Positions 8,929-15,574 of a stretch of DNA of 16,362 nt are shown piece by piece (position 1 is the stretch's first letter; every line of letters starts with the position of its first letter). Source of the DNA: Acetobacteraceae bacterium (lineage in GTDB: Bacteria; Pseudomonadota; Alphaproteobacteria; Acetobacterales; Acetobacteraceae); contig JADYYZ010000488.1 of assembly GCA_020853405.1 (NCBI GenBank), forward strand, positions 1-16,362. Reading direction: 5' to 3'. A program made the translations under genes and the position numbers. Below the pieces are notes generated by a model, which ran no database searches, was not told where the DNA came from, and was given only the letters and a program-made list of their open reading frames with translations.

Positions 8929-9629
8929 GCGGGGCATGCGCGGTGATCGATTACGGCAGCGGCAACCTTCGAAGTGCTGCGAAAGCGCTGGCGCGCGCCG
9001 CCGCGGATCACGGGTGCGCCGCCCGCATCGTCGTCACCGATGATGCCGCCCAGGTGCGCGACGCCGACCGCGTGGTGATCCCGGGCGTCGGCAGCTTCGC
9101 CGATTGCCGGGCCGGGCTGTTCGGGATTCCCGGCATGCTGGCGGCGCTGGAAGCGGTGCGTGCCGCCGGGCGGCCGATCCTCGGCATCTGCGTCGGCATG
9201 CAGCTGATGGCGGAACGGGGCTTCGAGCACGGCGTGCATGCCGGCCTCGGCTGGCTGCATGGCAGCATCCGCAGGCTCGACCCGCCCGCGGGGCTGCGCG
9301 TGCCGCAGATGGGCTGGAACCGGCTGGATTTCACGCCGGGCCACGCGCTGCTGGCGGGCATCGCCCCCGGCGACTACGTCTATTTCGTGCATTCCTACGC
9401 GCTCGCCGACGCTGCCCGGGAGGAGGTGCTGGCCAGCACCGACTATGGCGGCAGCGTGGTCGCCGCGGTGGCGCGGGGCAATCTCGCGGGCACCCAGTTC
9501 CATCCCGAAAAAAGCCAGGAAACCGGGCTTCGGTTTCTCGCCAACTTCCTGGCCTGGCAGCCATGCCCGCCGGCCGGCCAGGCGCTGCCCGACCAGGCCG
9601 GCAAGACGCTGTTGACCGGTTCGTGCTAG
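8925..9629 (+). CDS. hisH: imidazole glycerol phosphate synthase, glutamine amidotransferase subunit HisH
   Basis: Class I glutaminase that supplies ammonia to HisF for imidazole ring closure. It has 234 residues. The N-terminus AVIDYGSGNLRS (6-17), the nucleophile Cys89 in GICVGMQLM, and His193/Glu195 in TQFHPEKSQETG (190-201) complete the catalytic triad. VIPGVGSFADC (51-61) and YFVHSYAL (153-160) are also standard. The family usually ends soon after the FLANFL helix. Here about 22 extra residues follow (PCPPAGQALPDQAGKTLLTGSC). The ATG overlaps the previous gene's stop (ATGA). HisF, the partner, lies three genes downstream. Confidence 0.95.
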   Translation: MSGACAVIDYGSGNLRSAAKALARAAADHGCAARIVVTDDAAQVRDADRVVIPGVGSFADCRAGLFGIPGMLAALEAVRAAGRPILGICVGMQLMAERGFEHGVHAGLGWLHGSIRRLDPPAGLRVPQMGWNRLDFTPGHALLAGIAPGDYVYFVHSYALADAAREEVLASTDYGGSVVAAVARGNLAGTQFHPEKSQETGLRFLANFLAWQPCPPAGQALPDQAGKTLLTGSC

Positions 9630-9701
9630 CCTGCGACGCGGGGCCCGAAAAACCGGGGCCAGCGAGTCGGGGCGCGGCACGCGGGGGCCAGGGAGGCGAT
9701 C
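9630..9701 (+). other. 72-bp GC-rich spacer between hisH and the GNAT gene
   Basis: The longest gap of the hisB-hisA segment, carrying three copies of a GGGGCC core (around 9641-9646, 9655-9660 and 9684-9689). A 5-bp stem GGCCC/GGGCC (9642-9646 with 9656-9660) is possible but weak, and no T-run follows. The end of the spacer holds AGGGAGG (9690-9696), a good ribosome-binding site five bases before the GTG at 9702. Confidence 0.4.
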
Positions 9702-10277
9702 GTGGCTGATCTTTTGCAGCGAAGCATCAGGCTGGCTCCGCAACTCGGGGTCGAGCGGGCGACCGCGTTGTCGTCGGACGATCTCGACCAGCTGTGCGAG
9801 GCCGCCGCCGCCGCCATCATCGAAGGTGGCGGCTTCGGCTGGGTGCGGCCGCAGCCGCGCCCGGTGCTGGAAGCCTATTTCCGCGGCGTGCTGCTGGTGC
9901 CCGAGCGCATGCTGTTCCTGGCCAGGATGGATTCCGTGGTGGTCGGCAGCGCGCAGCTGGTGCGCCCGCCCCGCAACAACGAGGCGCAGGCGTTCTCGGC
10001 AACGCTGGCGCACGCCTTCGTCGCCCCCTATGCGCGCGGCCATGGCCTGGCGCGGCGCCTGATCACCCGCGTCGAGGAGACCGCCGCCGCCACCGGCGTC
10101 AGGGTGCTCAATCTCGACCTGCGCGAAACCCAGGCAGCGGCGATCGCGCTCTATGAAGGGCTTGGCTATGCGTGCTGGGGCACCCACCCTGCCTATGCCC
10201 AGGTCGATGGCAGCGTGGTCGCCGGCCGCTACTATTTCAAGCTGCTCGGCCGGGCGCCGCGCGCCGCCAAGGGATAG
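9702..10277 (+). CDS. GNAT family N-acetyltransferase inside the his operon
   Basis: Predicted acetyl-CoA-dependent acetyltransferase with 191 residues. The acetyl-CoA-binding motif is clear: VAPYARGHGLARRLI (107-121), fitting the family R/Q-x-x-G-x-G/A pattern. It is followed by the strand VLNLDLRETQAAAIALYEGLGY (135-156), the usual motif B region with the ALYEGLGY tail. The acceptor substrate is unknown. The start is GTG 9702, preceded by AGGGAGG. It ends 3 bp before hisA, so it is part of the operon. Nothing in histidine synthesis requires an acetyltransferase. A role in modifying a small molecule or a protein remains open. Confidence 0.88.
   Translation: MADLLQRSIRLAPQLGVERATALSSDDLDQLCEAAAAAIIEGGGFGWVRPQPRPVLEAYFRGVLLVPERMLFLARMDSVVVGSAQLVRPPRNNEAQAFSATLAHAFVAPYARGHGLARRLITRVEETAAATGVRVLNLDLRETQAAAIALYEGLGYACWGTHPAYAQVDGSVVAGRYYFKLLGRAPRAAKG
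10269..10274 (+). promoter_or_regulatory. ribosome-binding site supporting the TTG start of hisA
   Basis: AAGGGA lies 6 nt before the TTG at 10281, within the last codons of the GNAT gene. No ATG or GTG lies between it and the conserved LYPAIDLKDG sequence, so TTG is the only sensible start. Confidence 0.75.
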
Positions 10278-10280
10278 CGC

Positions 10281-11021
10281 TTGGCCCGGCTCACGCTCTA
10301 TCCGGCGATCGACCTCAAGGACGGCGCCTGCGTGCGGCTGCGCCGCGGCGCGATGGACGATGCCACCATCTACAACGCCGATCCGGCCGACCAGGCACGG
10401 CACTTCGCCGGCGTCGGCTTCGGCTGGGTGCACGTGGTCGACCTCGATGGCGCCTTCGCCGGCCGGTCGGTGAACAGGGACGCGGTGCGCGCCATCCTGG
10501 CGGCGGTACCGGCGCTGAAGGTCCAGGTGGGCGGCGGCATCCGCGACCTCGCCGGCGTCGAACACTGGCTCGGGCTTGGCGCGGCGCGGGTGATCCTCGG
10601 CACGGCGGCGGTCCGGAACCCGGCGCTGGTGCGCGCGGCGTGCCGGGCGTTTCCCGGCCGGATCGCGGTCGGCATCGATGCCAGGGGCGGCCGCGTGGCG
10701 ACCGAAGGCTGGGCGGAGACGACCTCGCTTGCCGCCCCCGACCTCGCCCTGATGTTCGAGGATGCCGGCGTCGGCGCGATCATCTACACCGACATCGAGC
10801 GCGACGGCATGCTGGCCGGGCTGAACATCGAGGCGACCGCAGCGCTGGCGGCCTCTCTGACCACGCCGGTGATCGCCTCGGGCGGGCTTGCCGGCCTTGC
10901 CGATCTCGCCCGCCTGCGGGAGATCGCCGGCCAGGGCATCGAAGGGGCGATCCTGGGCCGCGCGCTGTATGACGGCCGCATCGACCCCAGGGCAGCACTC
11001 GATCTCGCCGCCCGGGCATAG
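10281..11021 (+). CDS. hisA: ProFAR isomerase HisA
   Basis: Isomerizes ProFAR to PRFAR, the substrate of HisHF, in histidine synthesis. The (beta/alpha)8 protein has 246 residues. Catalytic aspartates are Asp11 (AIDLKDG) and Asp133 (GIDARGG), with Asp171 in YTDIERDGM. Phosphate-binding loops are GGGIR (84-88) and SGG (200-202), with GAILGRALYDGRI (222-234) near the end. HisA and HisF share a fold. Position before hisF, GIDARGGRVATEGW and the length identify this one as HisA rather than HisF or PriA. It starts with a rare TTG and follows the GNAT gene by 3 bp. A 100-bp AT-rich spacer separates it from hisF. Confidence 0.96.
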   Translation: MARLTLYPAIDLKDGACVRLRRGAMDDATIYNADPADQARHFAGVGFGWVHVVDLDGAFAGRSVNRDAVRAILAAVPALKVQVGGGIRDLAGVEHWLGLGAARVILGTAAVRNPALVRAACRAFPGRIAVGIDARGGRVATEGWAETTSLAAPDLALMFEDAGVGAIIYTDIERDGMLAGLNIEATAALAASLTTPVIASGGLAGLADLARLREIAGQGIEGAILGRALYDGRIDPRAALDLAARA

Positions 11022-11121
11022 GGCATGCGCGATATTTCCTTTGACCTTCGATATTTTTGGATGCGTTCTTTATCCCTGCGCTGAACCTGCACGGACCCCG
11101 AGTCGCCATCCCACCCCGCGC
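11022..11121 (+). promoter_or_regulatory. AT-rich hisA-hisF spacer, possible internal promoter
   Basis: A 100-bp gap with a clear drop in G+C over about 11030-11075. It contains a TTGACC hexamer (11041-11046), a good -35 candidate, and TTCTTTAT around 11066-11073 as a weak -10 with a long spacer. The heptamer GATATTT is repeated directly at 11031-11037 and 11050-11056, flanking the -35 candidate. No coding potential is seen on the plus strand. This may be a secondary promoter for hisF-hisE and the genes behind them. That reading is an inference. Confidence 0.35.
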
Positions 11122-11895
11122 ATGCTGGCCATCCGGATCATCCCGTGTCTCGACGTCAAGGACGGCCGCGTCGTCAAGGGCGTGAGCTTCGTCGACCTGC
11201 GCGATGCGGGCGACCCGGTGGCGCAGGCGATGGCCTATGACGCGGCCGGGGCCGACGAGCTCACCTTCCTCGACATCACAGCCAGCTCCGACGGCCGGGC
11301 CACCATGCTCGACGTGGTCGCCCGCACCGCCGAGGTCTGCTTCATGCCGCTGACCGTCGGCGGCGGCGTGCGCGAGGTCGCCGATTTCCGGGCGCTGCTG
11401 CTGGCGGGTGCCGACAAGGTTTCGGTCAACAGCGCCGCCGTCGCCGATCCCGCGCTGGTCGCGCGTGCCGCCGGGAAGTTCGGCAGCCAATGCGTGGTGG
11501 TGGCGATCGACGCCAAGCGGCGCGACGGCGGCGGGTTCGAGGTCTACACCCATGGCGGCCGCCGCGCCGCCGGGCGTGATGCGATCGCCTGGGCCGAGGA
11601 GGTGGCCCGCCTCGGCGCCGGCGAAATCCTGCTGACCAGCATGGACCGCGACGGCACGCGGGCCGGCTACGATCTCGATCTGCTGGGCGCGGTCTGCCGG
11701 GCGGTCGGCATTCCGGTGATCGCCTCGGGCGGGGTCGGCAGCACCGTCCACCTGGTGGAAGGGGCGAAAGCCGGTGCCACCGGCCTGCTCGCCGCCTCGA
11801 TCTTCCATTTCGGCGAGATCAGCATCGCCGAGGCGCGGCGCGCGCTGGCCGACGCCGGCCTGCCGGTGCGCCCGCCGGCGCCGAAGGCGGCCTGA
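11122..11895 (+). CDS. hisF: imidazole glycerol phosphate synthase, cyclase subunit HisF
   Basis: Cyclizes PRFAR with ammonia from HisH to give imidazole glycerol phosphate and AICAR. The (beta/alpha)8 protein has 257 residues, as expected. IIPCLDVKDGRVVKG (6-20) includes catalytic Asp11. Asp130 lies in VVAIDAKR, and TSMDRDGTR (172-180) is the HisF-specific strand. Phosphate sites are GGGVR (80-84) and ASGGVG (201-206). The frame is open upstream to 10888 within hisA. The ATG at 11122 gives the conserved N-terminus LAIRIIPCLD. No strong Shine-Dalgarno is visible before it. It ends 3 bp before hisE. Confidence 0.97.
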   Translation: MLAIRIIPCLDVKDGRVVKGVSFVDLRDAGDPVAQAMAYDAAGADELTFLDITASSDGRATMLDVVARTAEVCFMPLTVGGGVREVADFRALLLAGADKVSVNSAAVADPALVARAAGKFGSQCVVVAIDAKRRDGGGFEVYTHGGRRAAGRDAIAWAEEVARLGAGEILLTSMDRDGTRAGYDLDLLGAVCRAVGIPVIASGGVGSTVHLVEGAKAGATGLLAASIFHFGEISIAEARRALADAGLPVRPPAPKAA

Positions 11896-11898
11896 ACC

Positions 11899-12456
11899 AT
11901 GGCACGCAAGGCGAAGCGGCACGCCAAGCCGAAGGCGCGCCGCATCAGCACGGCCCCCCAGGCCGAGGCCGCCGGCGCCAGCACGAAACCCGCCAAGAAG
12001 GCGGCCAGGAAGGAACTCAAGAAGGCAGCCCGCAAGCCGTCGCCCACGCCGCCCACCACGTCGCCTCCTACGCAGCCCGTCGCGCCGCTCGCCGCCAGCC
12101 TCGATGCAACCGTGCTCGACGCCCTGTTCCGCACCGTGCTGTCGCGCAAGGGCGCCAACCCGGCGATCAGCCATTCCGCCCGCCTGCTTGCGCGCGGCAG
12201 CGCCAAGGTCGCCCAGAAACTCGGCGAGGAGGCGGTGGAAACCGTGATCGAGGCGACCCGCGGCAATCGCGATGCCGTGGTGACCGAATCCGCCGACCTG
12301 CTCTATCACCTGATCGTGGTGTGGGTGGATGCCGGCGTCGTCCCGGCCGAGGTCTGGAGCGAGCTGAAGCGACGCGAAGGGCGAAGCGGCATCGCCGAGA
12401 AGGCGGCGCGGGCGGTGACGCTTGCTGCCGCCCCGCACACCAGGAAGGTCTGGTAG
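11899..12456 (+). CDS. hisE: phosphoribosyl-ATP pyrophosphohydrolase HisE with a basic N-terminal extension
   Basis: Hydrolyses PR-ATP to PR-AMP, the second step of histidine synthesis. The catalytic core spans about residues 70-172: LDALFRTVLSRKG (73-85), GEEAVETVIEA (109-119) and ESADLLYHLIV (130-140), with the acidic metal ligands of the MazG/HisE fold. At 185 residues it is far longer than usual (about 90-110). The extra length is a tail of about 66 residues rich in Lys, Arg, Ala and Pro (17 Lys/Arg within residues 1-48, then PTPPTTSPPTQP). No internal ATG precedes the core and the codon use matches the surroundings, so the tail appears genuine. A start at the GTG encoding Val72 would leave a near-normal enzyme, but it lacks a clear ribosome-binding site. 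The gene lies 3 bp after hisF. Confidence 0.92.
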   Translation: MARKAKRHAKPKARRISTAPQAEAAGASTKPAKKAARKELKKAARKPSPTPPTTSPPTQPVAPLAASLDATVLDALFRTVLSRKGANPAISHSARLLARGSAKVAQKLGEEAVETVIEATRGNRDAVVTESADLLYHLIVVWVDAGVVPAEVWSELKRREGRSGIAEKAARAVTLAAAPHTRKVW

Positions 12457-12457
12457 C

Positions 12458-12483
12458 GCCCCGCGGCCGGAATGAAGCGGGGC
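12458..12483 (+). other. GC-rich hairpin between hisE and the HIT gene
   Basis: GCCCCGC (12458-12464) and GCGGGGC (12477-12483) form a perfect 7-bp stem with a 12-nt loop, starting 2 nt after the hisE stop. No T-run follows, so it is not a classical intrinsic terminator. It may stabilise or process the mRNA, or attenuate read-through into the HIT gene. The HIT ribosome-binding site (AGGA, 12488-12491) lies just after the stem. Confidence 0.5.
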
Positions 12484-12497
12484 AGGCAGGATGGGAC

Positions 12498-12872
12498 ATG
12501 GCAGCGCAGCAATACGACCCCCAGAACGTGTTCGCGAAAATCCTCCGCCGCGAGATCCCGGCGAAGATCGTCTACGAGGATGCGCACGCGCTCGCCTTCC
12601 ACGATGTCCGCCCGCAGGCGCCGGTGCATGTGCTGGTGATCCCCAAGGGCGCCTATCTCGACTGGCCCGACTTCGCGGCCCGCGCGCCCGATGCCGAGAT
12701 CGCGGGCTTCCTGCGCGCCATCGCCGAGACCGCCCGGCTGCTGGGAGTCGAGGCCGCGGGCTACCGGGTGCTCGCCAATATCGGTGTCGATGGCGGCCAG
12801 GAGGTGCCGCACCTGCACATGCACATCTTCGGCGGCAGGAAACTGGGCCGGATGGTGCCGCAGGCCGGCTGA
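12498..12872 (+). CDS. HIT family protein (Hint-type nucleotide hydrolase)
   Basis: Cytoplasmic purine-nucleoside phosphoramidase-like hydrolase of the histidine-triad family, 124 residues. The triad is HLHMHIFGG (105-113), with His107 as the probable nucleophile. The N-terminal block NVFAKILRREIPAKIVYEDAHALAF (10-34) and HVLVIPK (44-50) are also characteristic of the Hint branch. The frame is open from 12321 inside hisE. The ATG at 12498 matches the family's length and has an AGGA six bases before it. A HIT gene after hisE is frequent in alphaproteobacteria. The stop overlaps the ATG of the BON-domain gene by 1 nt (TGATG). Confidence 0.95.
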   Translation: MAAQQYDPQNVFAKILRREIPAKIVYEDAHALAFHDVRPQAPVHVLVIPKGAYLDWPDFAARAPDAEIAGFLRAIAETARLLGVEAAGYRVLANIGVDGGQEVPHLHMHIFGGRKLGRMVPQAG

Positions 12873-13501
12873 TGCGGCCGGCCGCCGCGCTGGTTGCCCT
12901 TTCCCTGCTGGCGGGCGGCGGCTGCGAGGGCCTGTTCTCGCCGGTCGGGCTCGCGCTGACCGCCGGCGCGACCGGCGGGCGGATGATGATGCAGGACCGC
13001 GGGCTGGCCGCCGGCATCGACGACAATGCGATCGCGCTCGGCATCAACGAGGCCTGGCTCGGCAACGACCCCGCGATCTTCCGGCTGATCGACACCACCA
13101 TCCACGAAGGAAGGGTGCTGCTGACCGGTTCGGTGCAGTACCCGCCGACCCGCGTCCAGGCGGTGCGGCTGGCCTGGACAGTGCCGGGGGTGAAGGAGGT
13201 GATCGACGAGATCGAGGTCACCGACCAGCGAACCCTGCTGGACGCGCCGGCCGATGCCTGGATCTCTGCCCAGCTGCGCGCCGCCCTGGTGTTCGATGCC
13301 AAGGTGAACGCGGTGAACTACGTGTTCGATACGGTCAACCGCACCGTCTATCTGCTGGGCATCGCGCGCAGCCAGGACGAGCTCGACACCGTTCTCGAGA
13401 TCGCGCGCGGCATCGGCGGCGTTGCCCGCGTGGTCAGCCATGTGCGGCTGAAAAGCGAGCCGGTGCCGACAATCGCAGCCGCGGCGCCACCGCTGCCCTG
13501 A
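12872..13501 (+). CDS. BON-domain envelope protein (possible lipoprotein)
   Basis: A secreted or periplasmic protein of 209 residues. The N-terminus is a short signal peptide (AAALVALSLLAGGG, 4-17) followed by Cys18. The lipobox-like LAGGGC has glycine where a leucine is usual at -3, so lipidation is plausible but not certain. Two BON domains follow, about 50-117 (with GRVLLTGSVQ at 80-89 and PGVKEVIDEIEV at 105-116) and 126-194 (VNRTVYLLGIARSQDELDTVLEIARGIGGVARVVSHV). BON domains are associated with membrane or polysaccharide attachment, as in OsmY and DolP. The gene overlaps the HIT stop and precedes gshB by 78 bp. The C-terminus is a short Ala/Pro tail. Confidence 0.9.
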   Translation: MRPAAALVALSLLAGGGCEGLFSPVGLALTAGATGGRMMMQDRGLAAGIDDNAIALGINEAWLGNDPAIFRLIDTTIHEGRVLLTGSVQYPPTRVQAVRLAWTVPGVKEVIDEIEVTDQRTLLDAPADAWISAQLRAALVFDAKVNAVNYVFDTVNRTVYLLGIARSQDELDTVLEIARGIGGVARVVSHVRLKSEPVPTIAAAAPPLP

Positions 13502-13579
13502 CGCCGCCCTGCCCCGCTGGACAAGGCAGGCCAAAGCCTGAATTGATCGCGGCACCGTCCCTCCCGGAGAGATGCGCCG

Positions 13580-14533
13580 ATGCCACGCAGCCTGAAAATC
13601 GCGATCCAGATGGATCCGATCGAGCATATCAACATCGACGCCGACAGCACCTTCGCGCTGGGCCTTGAAGCCCAGGCGCGCGGCCACGTGCTGTGGCACT
13701 ACCACCCGCGCGCGCTGGCGCTGGAAGGCCACCGGCTGCTGGCGCGCGCCAACCCGCTTTCGCTGCGGCGCGAGAAGGGCAACCACTTCACCCTCGGCCC
13801 GACCGAGATGCTGGACGTCGCGACGATGGACGTGGTGCTGATGCGCCAGGACCCGCCCTTCGATCTCGCCTATATCACCGCCACGCACCTGCTGGAGCAC
13901 ATCCACCCCAGGACGCTGGTGGTGAACGACCCGGCCGAGGTGCGCAACGCGCCGGAAAAACTGTTCGTCACACGATTCCCCGAACTGATGCCGCCGACGC
14001 TGATCACCGCCGATGCCGGCGCCATCCGCGAGTTCCGCACCCGGCACGAGGACATCATCCTGAAGCCGCTGTTCGGCGCCGGCGGCATCGGCGTGTTCCG
14101 CATCAAGCCCGACGACGAGAACTTCAACGCCCTGCTGGAAACCTTCAGCCAGCTCTATCGCGAGCCGCTGGTGGTGCAGCGCTACGTCCCGGCCGTGCGC
14201 CAGGGCGACAAGCGGATCGTGCTGGTCGATGGCGTCGCGATGGGCGCGGTCAACCGGGTGCCCGCGGCCGGCGAGGCGCGGAGCAACATGCATGTCGGCG
14301 GCAGGCCGGAGAAATCGAGCCTGACCGATCGCGAGAAGGAGATCTGCGCCGCGATCGGGCCGGAACTCGCCTCGCGCGGGCTGATCTTCGTCGGCATCGA
14401 CGTGATCGGCGACTATTTGACCGAGATCAACGTCACCTCGCCCACCGGGCTGCAGGAGATCACGCATTTCGACGGCACCCGCCTCGAGGTGCCGATCTGG
14501 GACGCGATCGAGGCGCGGCTGCCGAAGCGGTAG
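13580..14533 (+). CDS. gshB: glutathione synthetase
   Basis: ATP-grasp ligase that joins gamma-glutamylcysteine and glycine to make glutathione, 317 residues. Standard features are the N-terminal IAIQMDPIEHINIDADSTFAL (7-27), MRQDPPFD (88-95), NDPAEVRNAPEKL (116-128), the ATP-grasp LKPLFGAGGIGVF (161-173), VQRYVPAV (199-206), and the metal/substrate-binding EINVTSPTGLQE (282-293). GGAG (13566-13569) lies 10 nt before the ATG. The 78-bp gap to the BON gene shows no strong promoter and only a weak 5-bp hairpin (13527-13540). The gene ends 10 bp before the convergent binding-protein gene. Confidence 0.97.
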   Translation: MPRSLKIAIQMDPIEHINIDADSTFALGLEAQARGHVLWHYHPRALALEGHRLLARANPLSLRREKGNHFTLGPTEMLDVATMDVVLMRQDPPFDLAYITATHLLEHIHPRTLVVNDPAEVRNAPEKLFVTRFPELMPPTLITADAGAIREFRTRHEDIILKPLFGAGGIGVFRIKPDDENFNALLETFSQLYREPLVVQRYVPAVRQGDKRIVLVDGVAMGAVNRVPAAGEARSNMHVGGRPEKSSLTDREKEICAAIGPELASRGLIFVGIDVIGDYLTEINVTSPTGLQEITHFDGTRLEVPIWDAIEARLPKR

Positions 14534-14543
14534 GCGGCGGCCG

Positions 14544-15503
14544 CTACTCAGCCTTGATGCCCGCGGCCCGGATCACGCCTTCCCAGGTGGCGCTTTCCGC
14601 CCGGATCAGTGCCGCCGCCTGCTCCGGCGTCAGTGTCGCGAGGTCGCTGCCGGCACGCGCCAGACCCTCCTTCAGCTGCCGGTCGGTCCTCGCCGCCTCC
14701 AGCACGGCAGCGGAGAGTGTCGCGATCACCGGCAGTGGCGTGGCGGCGGGCGCGAACAGCCCGTGCCAGGTCAGCACCTCGAGGGCGGGGAGGCCCGCCT
14801 CGCGCGCGGTCGGCACCGCGGGCAGCTGCGCCATGCGGTCAGGCCCGGTGGTGAACAGCGCGGCGATCCTGCCCTCGGCCAGCTGCCCCCGCACCGACGA
14901 CAGCGGCGTGATGAAGGCAGACACACGCCCCCCAAGCAGATCGGTGATCGCCTCGGGGCTGCCGCGATAGGGCACGTGCACCAGTTTCACGCCGGTGCGG
15001 GCCATGAACAGTTCCATGCCCAGATGCGAAAGGCTGCCCTGGCCGACGCTCGCATAGGAAAGGTCGCGCGCCTTCGCCGCCGCGAGGAACGCCGGCAGGT
15101 CGCGCGCGACGCCGGCATCGACCGCGAACACGAACGGCGCGGTCATCAGGATCGCGACCGGCCTCAGGTCGGAAAGCGGATCGAAGCCCGGGGTGGGCTG
15201 GAGGTGCGGGCGCATGGTGAAGGGGCCAGGGAAGCAGACCCCCAGCGTGTGGCCGTCGGGCCGCGCCTGCGCCACCGCCTGGGCGCCGATCACCCCGCCC
15301 CCGCCCGGCCGCGGCTCGACCAGGAAGGTGGCGGAAAGCCGGTCCTTCAGCGCCTCGGCCCAGAGCCGCGCGGTCAGGTCGACGGTGCTGCCGGCCGGCG
15401 CGCAGACGACCAGCCGGATCGGCTCGCGGCCCGGATAATCCTGGGCCAGGGCCGGGATCGCCGCCAGCAGCGACAGGGCGGCAACGACAAGCAGACGGCG
15501 CAT
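14544..15503 (-). CDS. Bug/TctC-family tripartite tricarboxylate transporter substrate-binding protein
   Basis: A periplasmic binding protein of the Bug family, which typically binds carboxylates, 319 residues. The signal peptide is MRRLLVVAALSLLAAIPALA (1-20) with cleavage before QDYPG. The mature protein begins YPGREPIRLVVCAPAGSTVDLTAR, followed by VEPRPGGGGVIGAQAVAQARPDGHTL, VHVPYRGSPEAITDLLGG and TAREAGLPALEVLTWHGLFAPAATP, all standard blocks. No TctA or TctB membrane partner is near, so it is an orphan, as is common for this family in Acetobacteraceae and Burkholderiales. The start at 15503 has an AAGGA somewhat far upstream (about 11 nt). It is convergent with gshB and 71 bp downstream of the AsmA-family gene. 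Confidence 0.94.
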   Translation of the reverse strand: MRRLLVVAALSLLAAIPALAQDYPGREPIRLVVCAPAGSTVDLTARLWAEALKDRLSATFLVEPRPGGGGVIGAQAVAQARPDGHTLGVCFPGPFTMRPHLQPTPGFDPLSDLRPVAILMTAPFVFAVDAGVARDLPAFLAAAKARDLSYASVGQGSLSHLGMELFMARTGVKLVHVPYRGSPEAITDLLGGRVSAFITPLSSVRGQLAEGRIAALFTTGPDRMAQLPAVPTAREAGLPALEVLTWHGLFAPAATPLPVIATLSAAVLEAARTDRQLKEGLARAGSDLATLTPEQAAALIRAESATWEGVIRAAGIKAE

Positions 15504-15574
15504 GCTGGGCTTTTTCCTTCCGTGCGTGGCCCTGGCCTATAGGGCCTGATCGCCCCGGGTTGAAGCGACCGGCC
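15504..15574 (-). promoter_or_regulatory. spacer upstream of the Bug gene, with a weak promoter-like box and inverted repeat
   Basis: The 71 bp between the AsmA-family stop and the Bug start contain an inverted repeat GGCCCT/AGGGCC (15528-15533 and 15541-15546). The sequence CCTATAGG inside it reads CTATAG on the minus strand, a possible -10 box. No good -35 accompanies it. The repeat could instead belong to a weak terminator of the AsmA-family gene, but no T-run follows. Confidence 0.3.

Noticed and set aside
8820..10565. 581-codon minus-strand open frame across hisH, the GNAT gene and hisA
   Set aside because: Antisense shadow; the plus strand holds three genes with intact catalytic motifs.
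10780..13302. 840-codon minus-strand open frame
   Set aside because: Antisense to hisF, hisE, the HIT gene and BON gene; no domain pattern and arginine/serine-rich composition.
13527..13540. CAGGC/GCCTG hairpin before gshB as a terminator
   Set aside because: Only 5 bp with no T-run; likely chance in GC-rich DNA.
14534..14543. Bidirectional terminator between gshB and the Bug gene
   Set aside because: Only 10 bp separate the two stops and no stem-loop with a T-run is visible.
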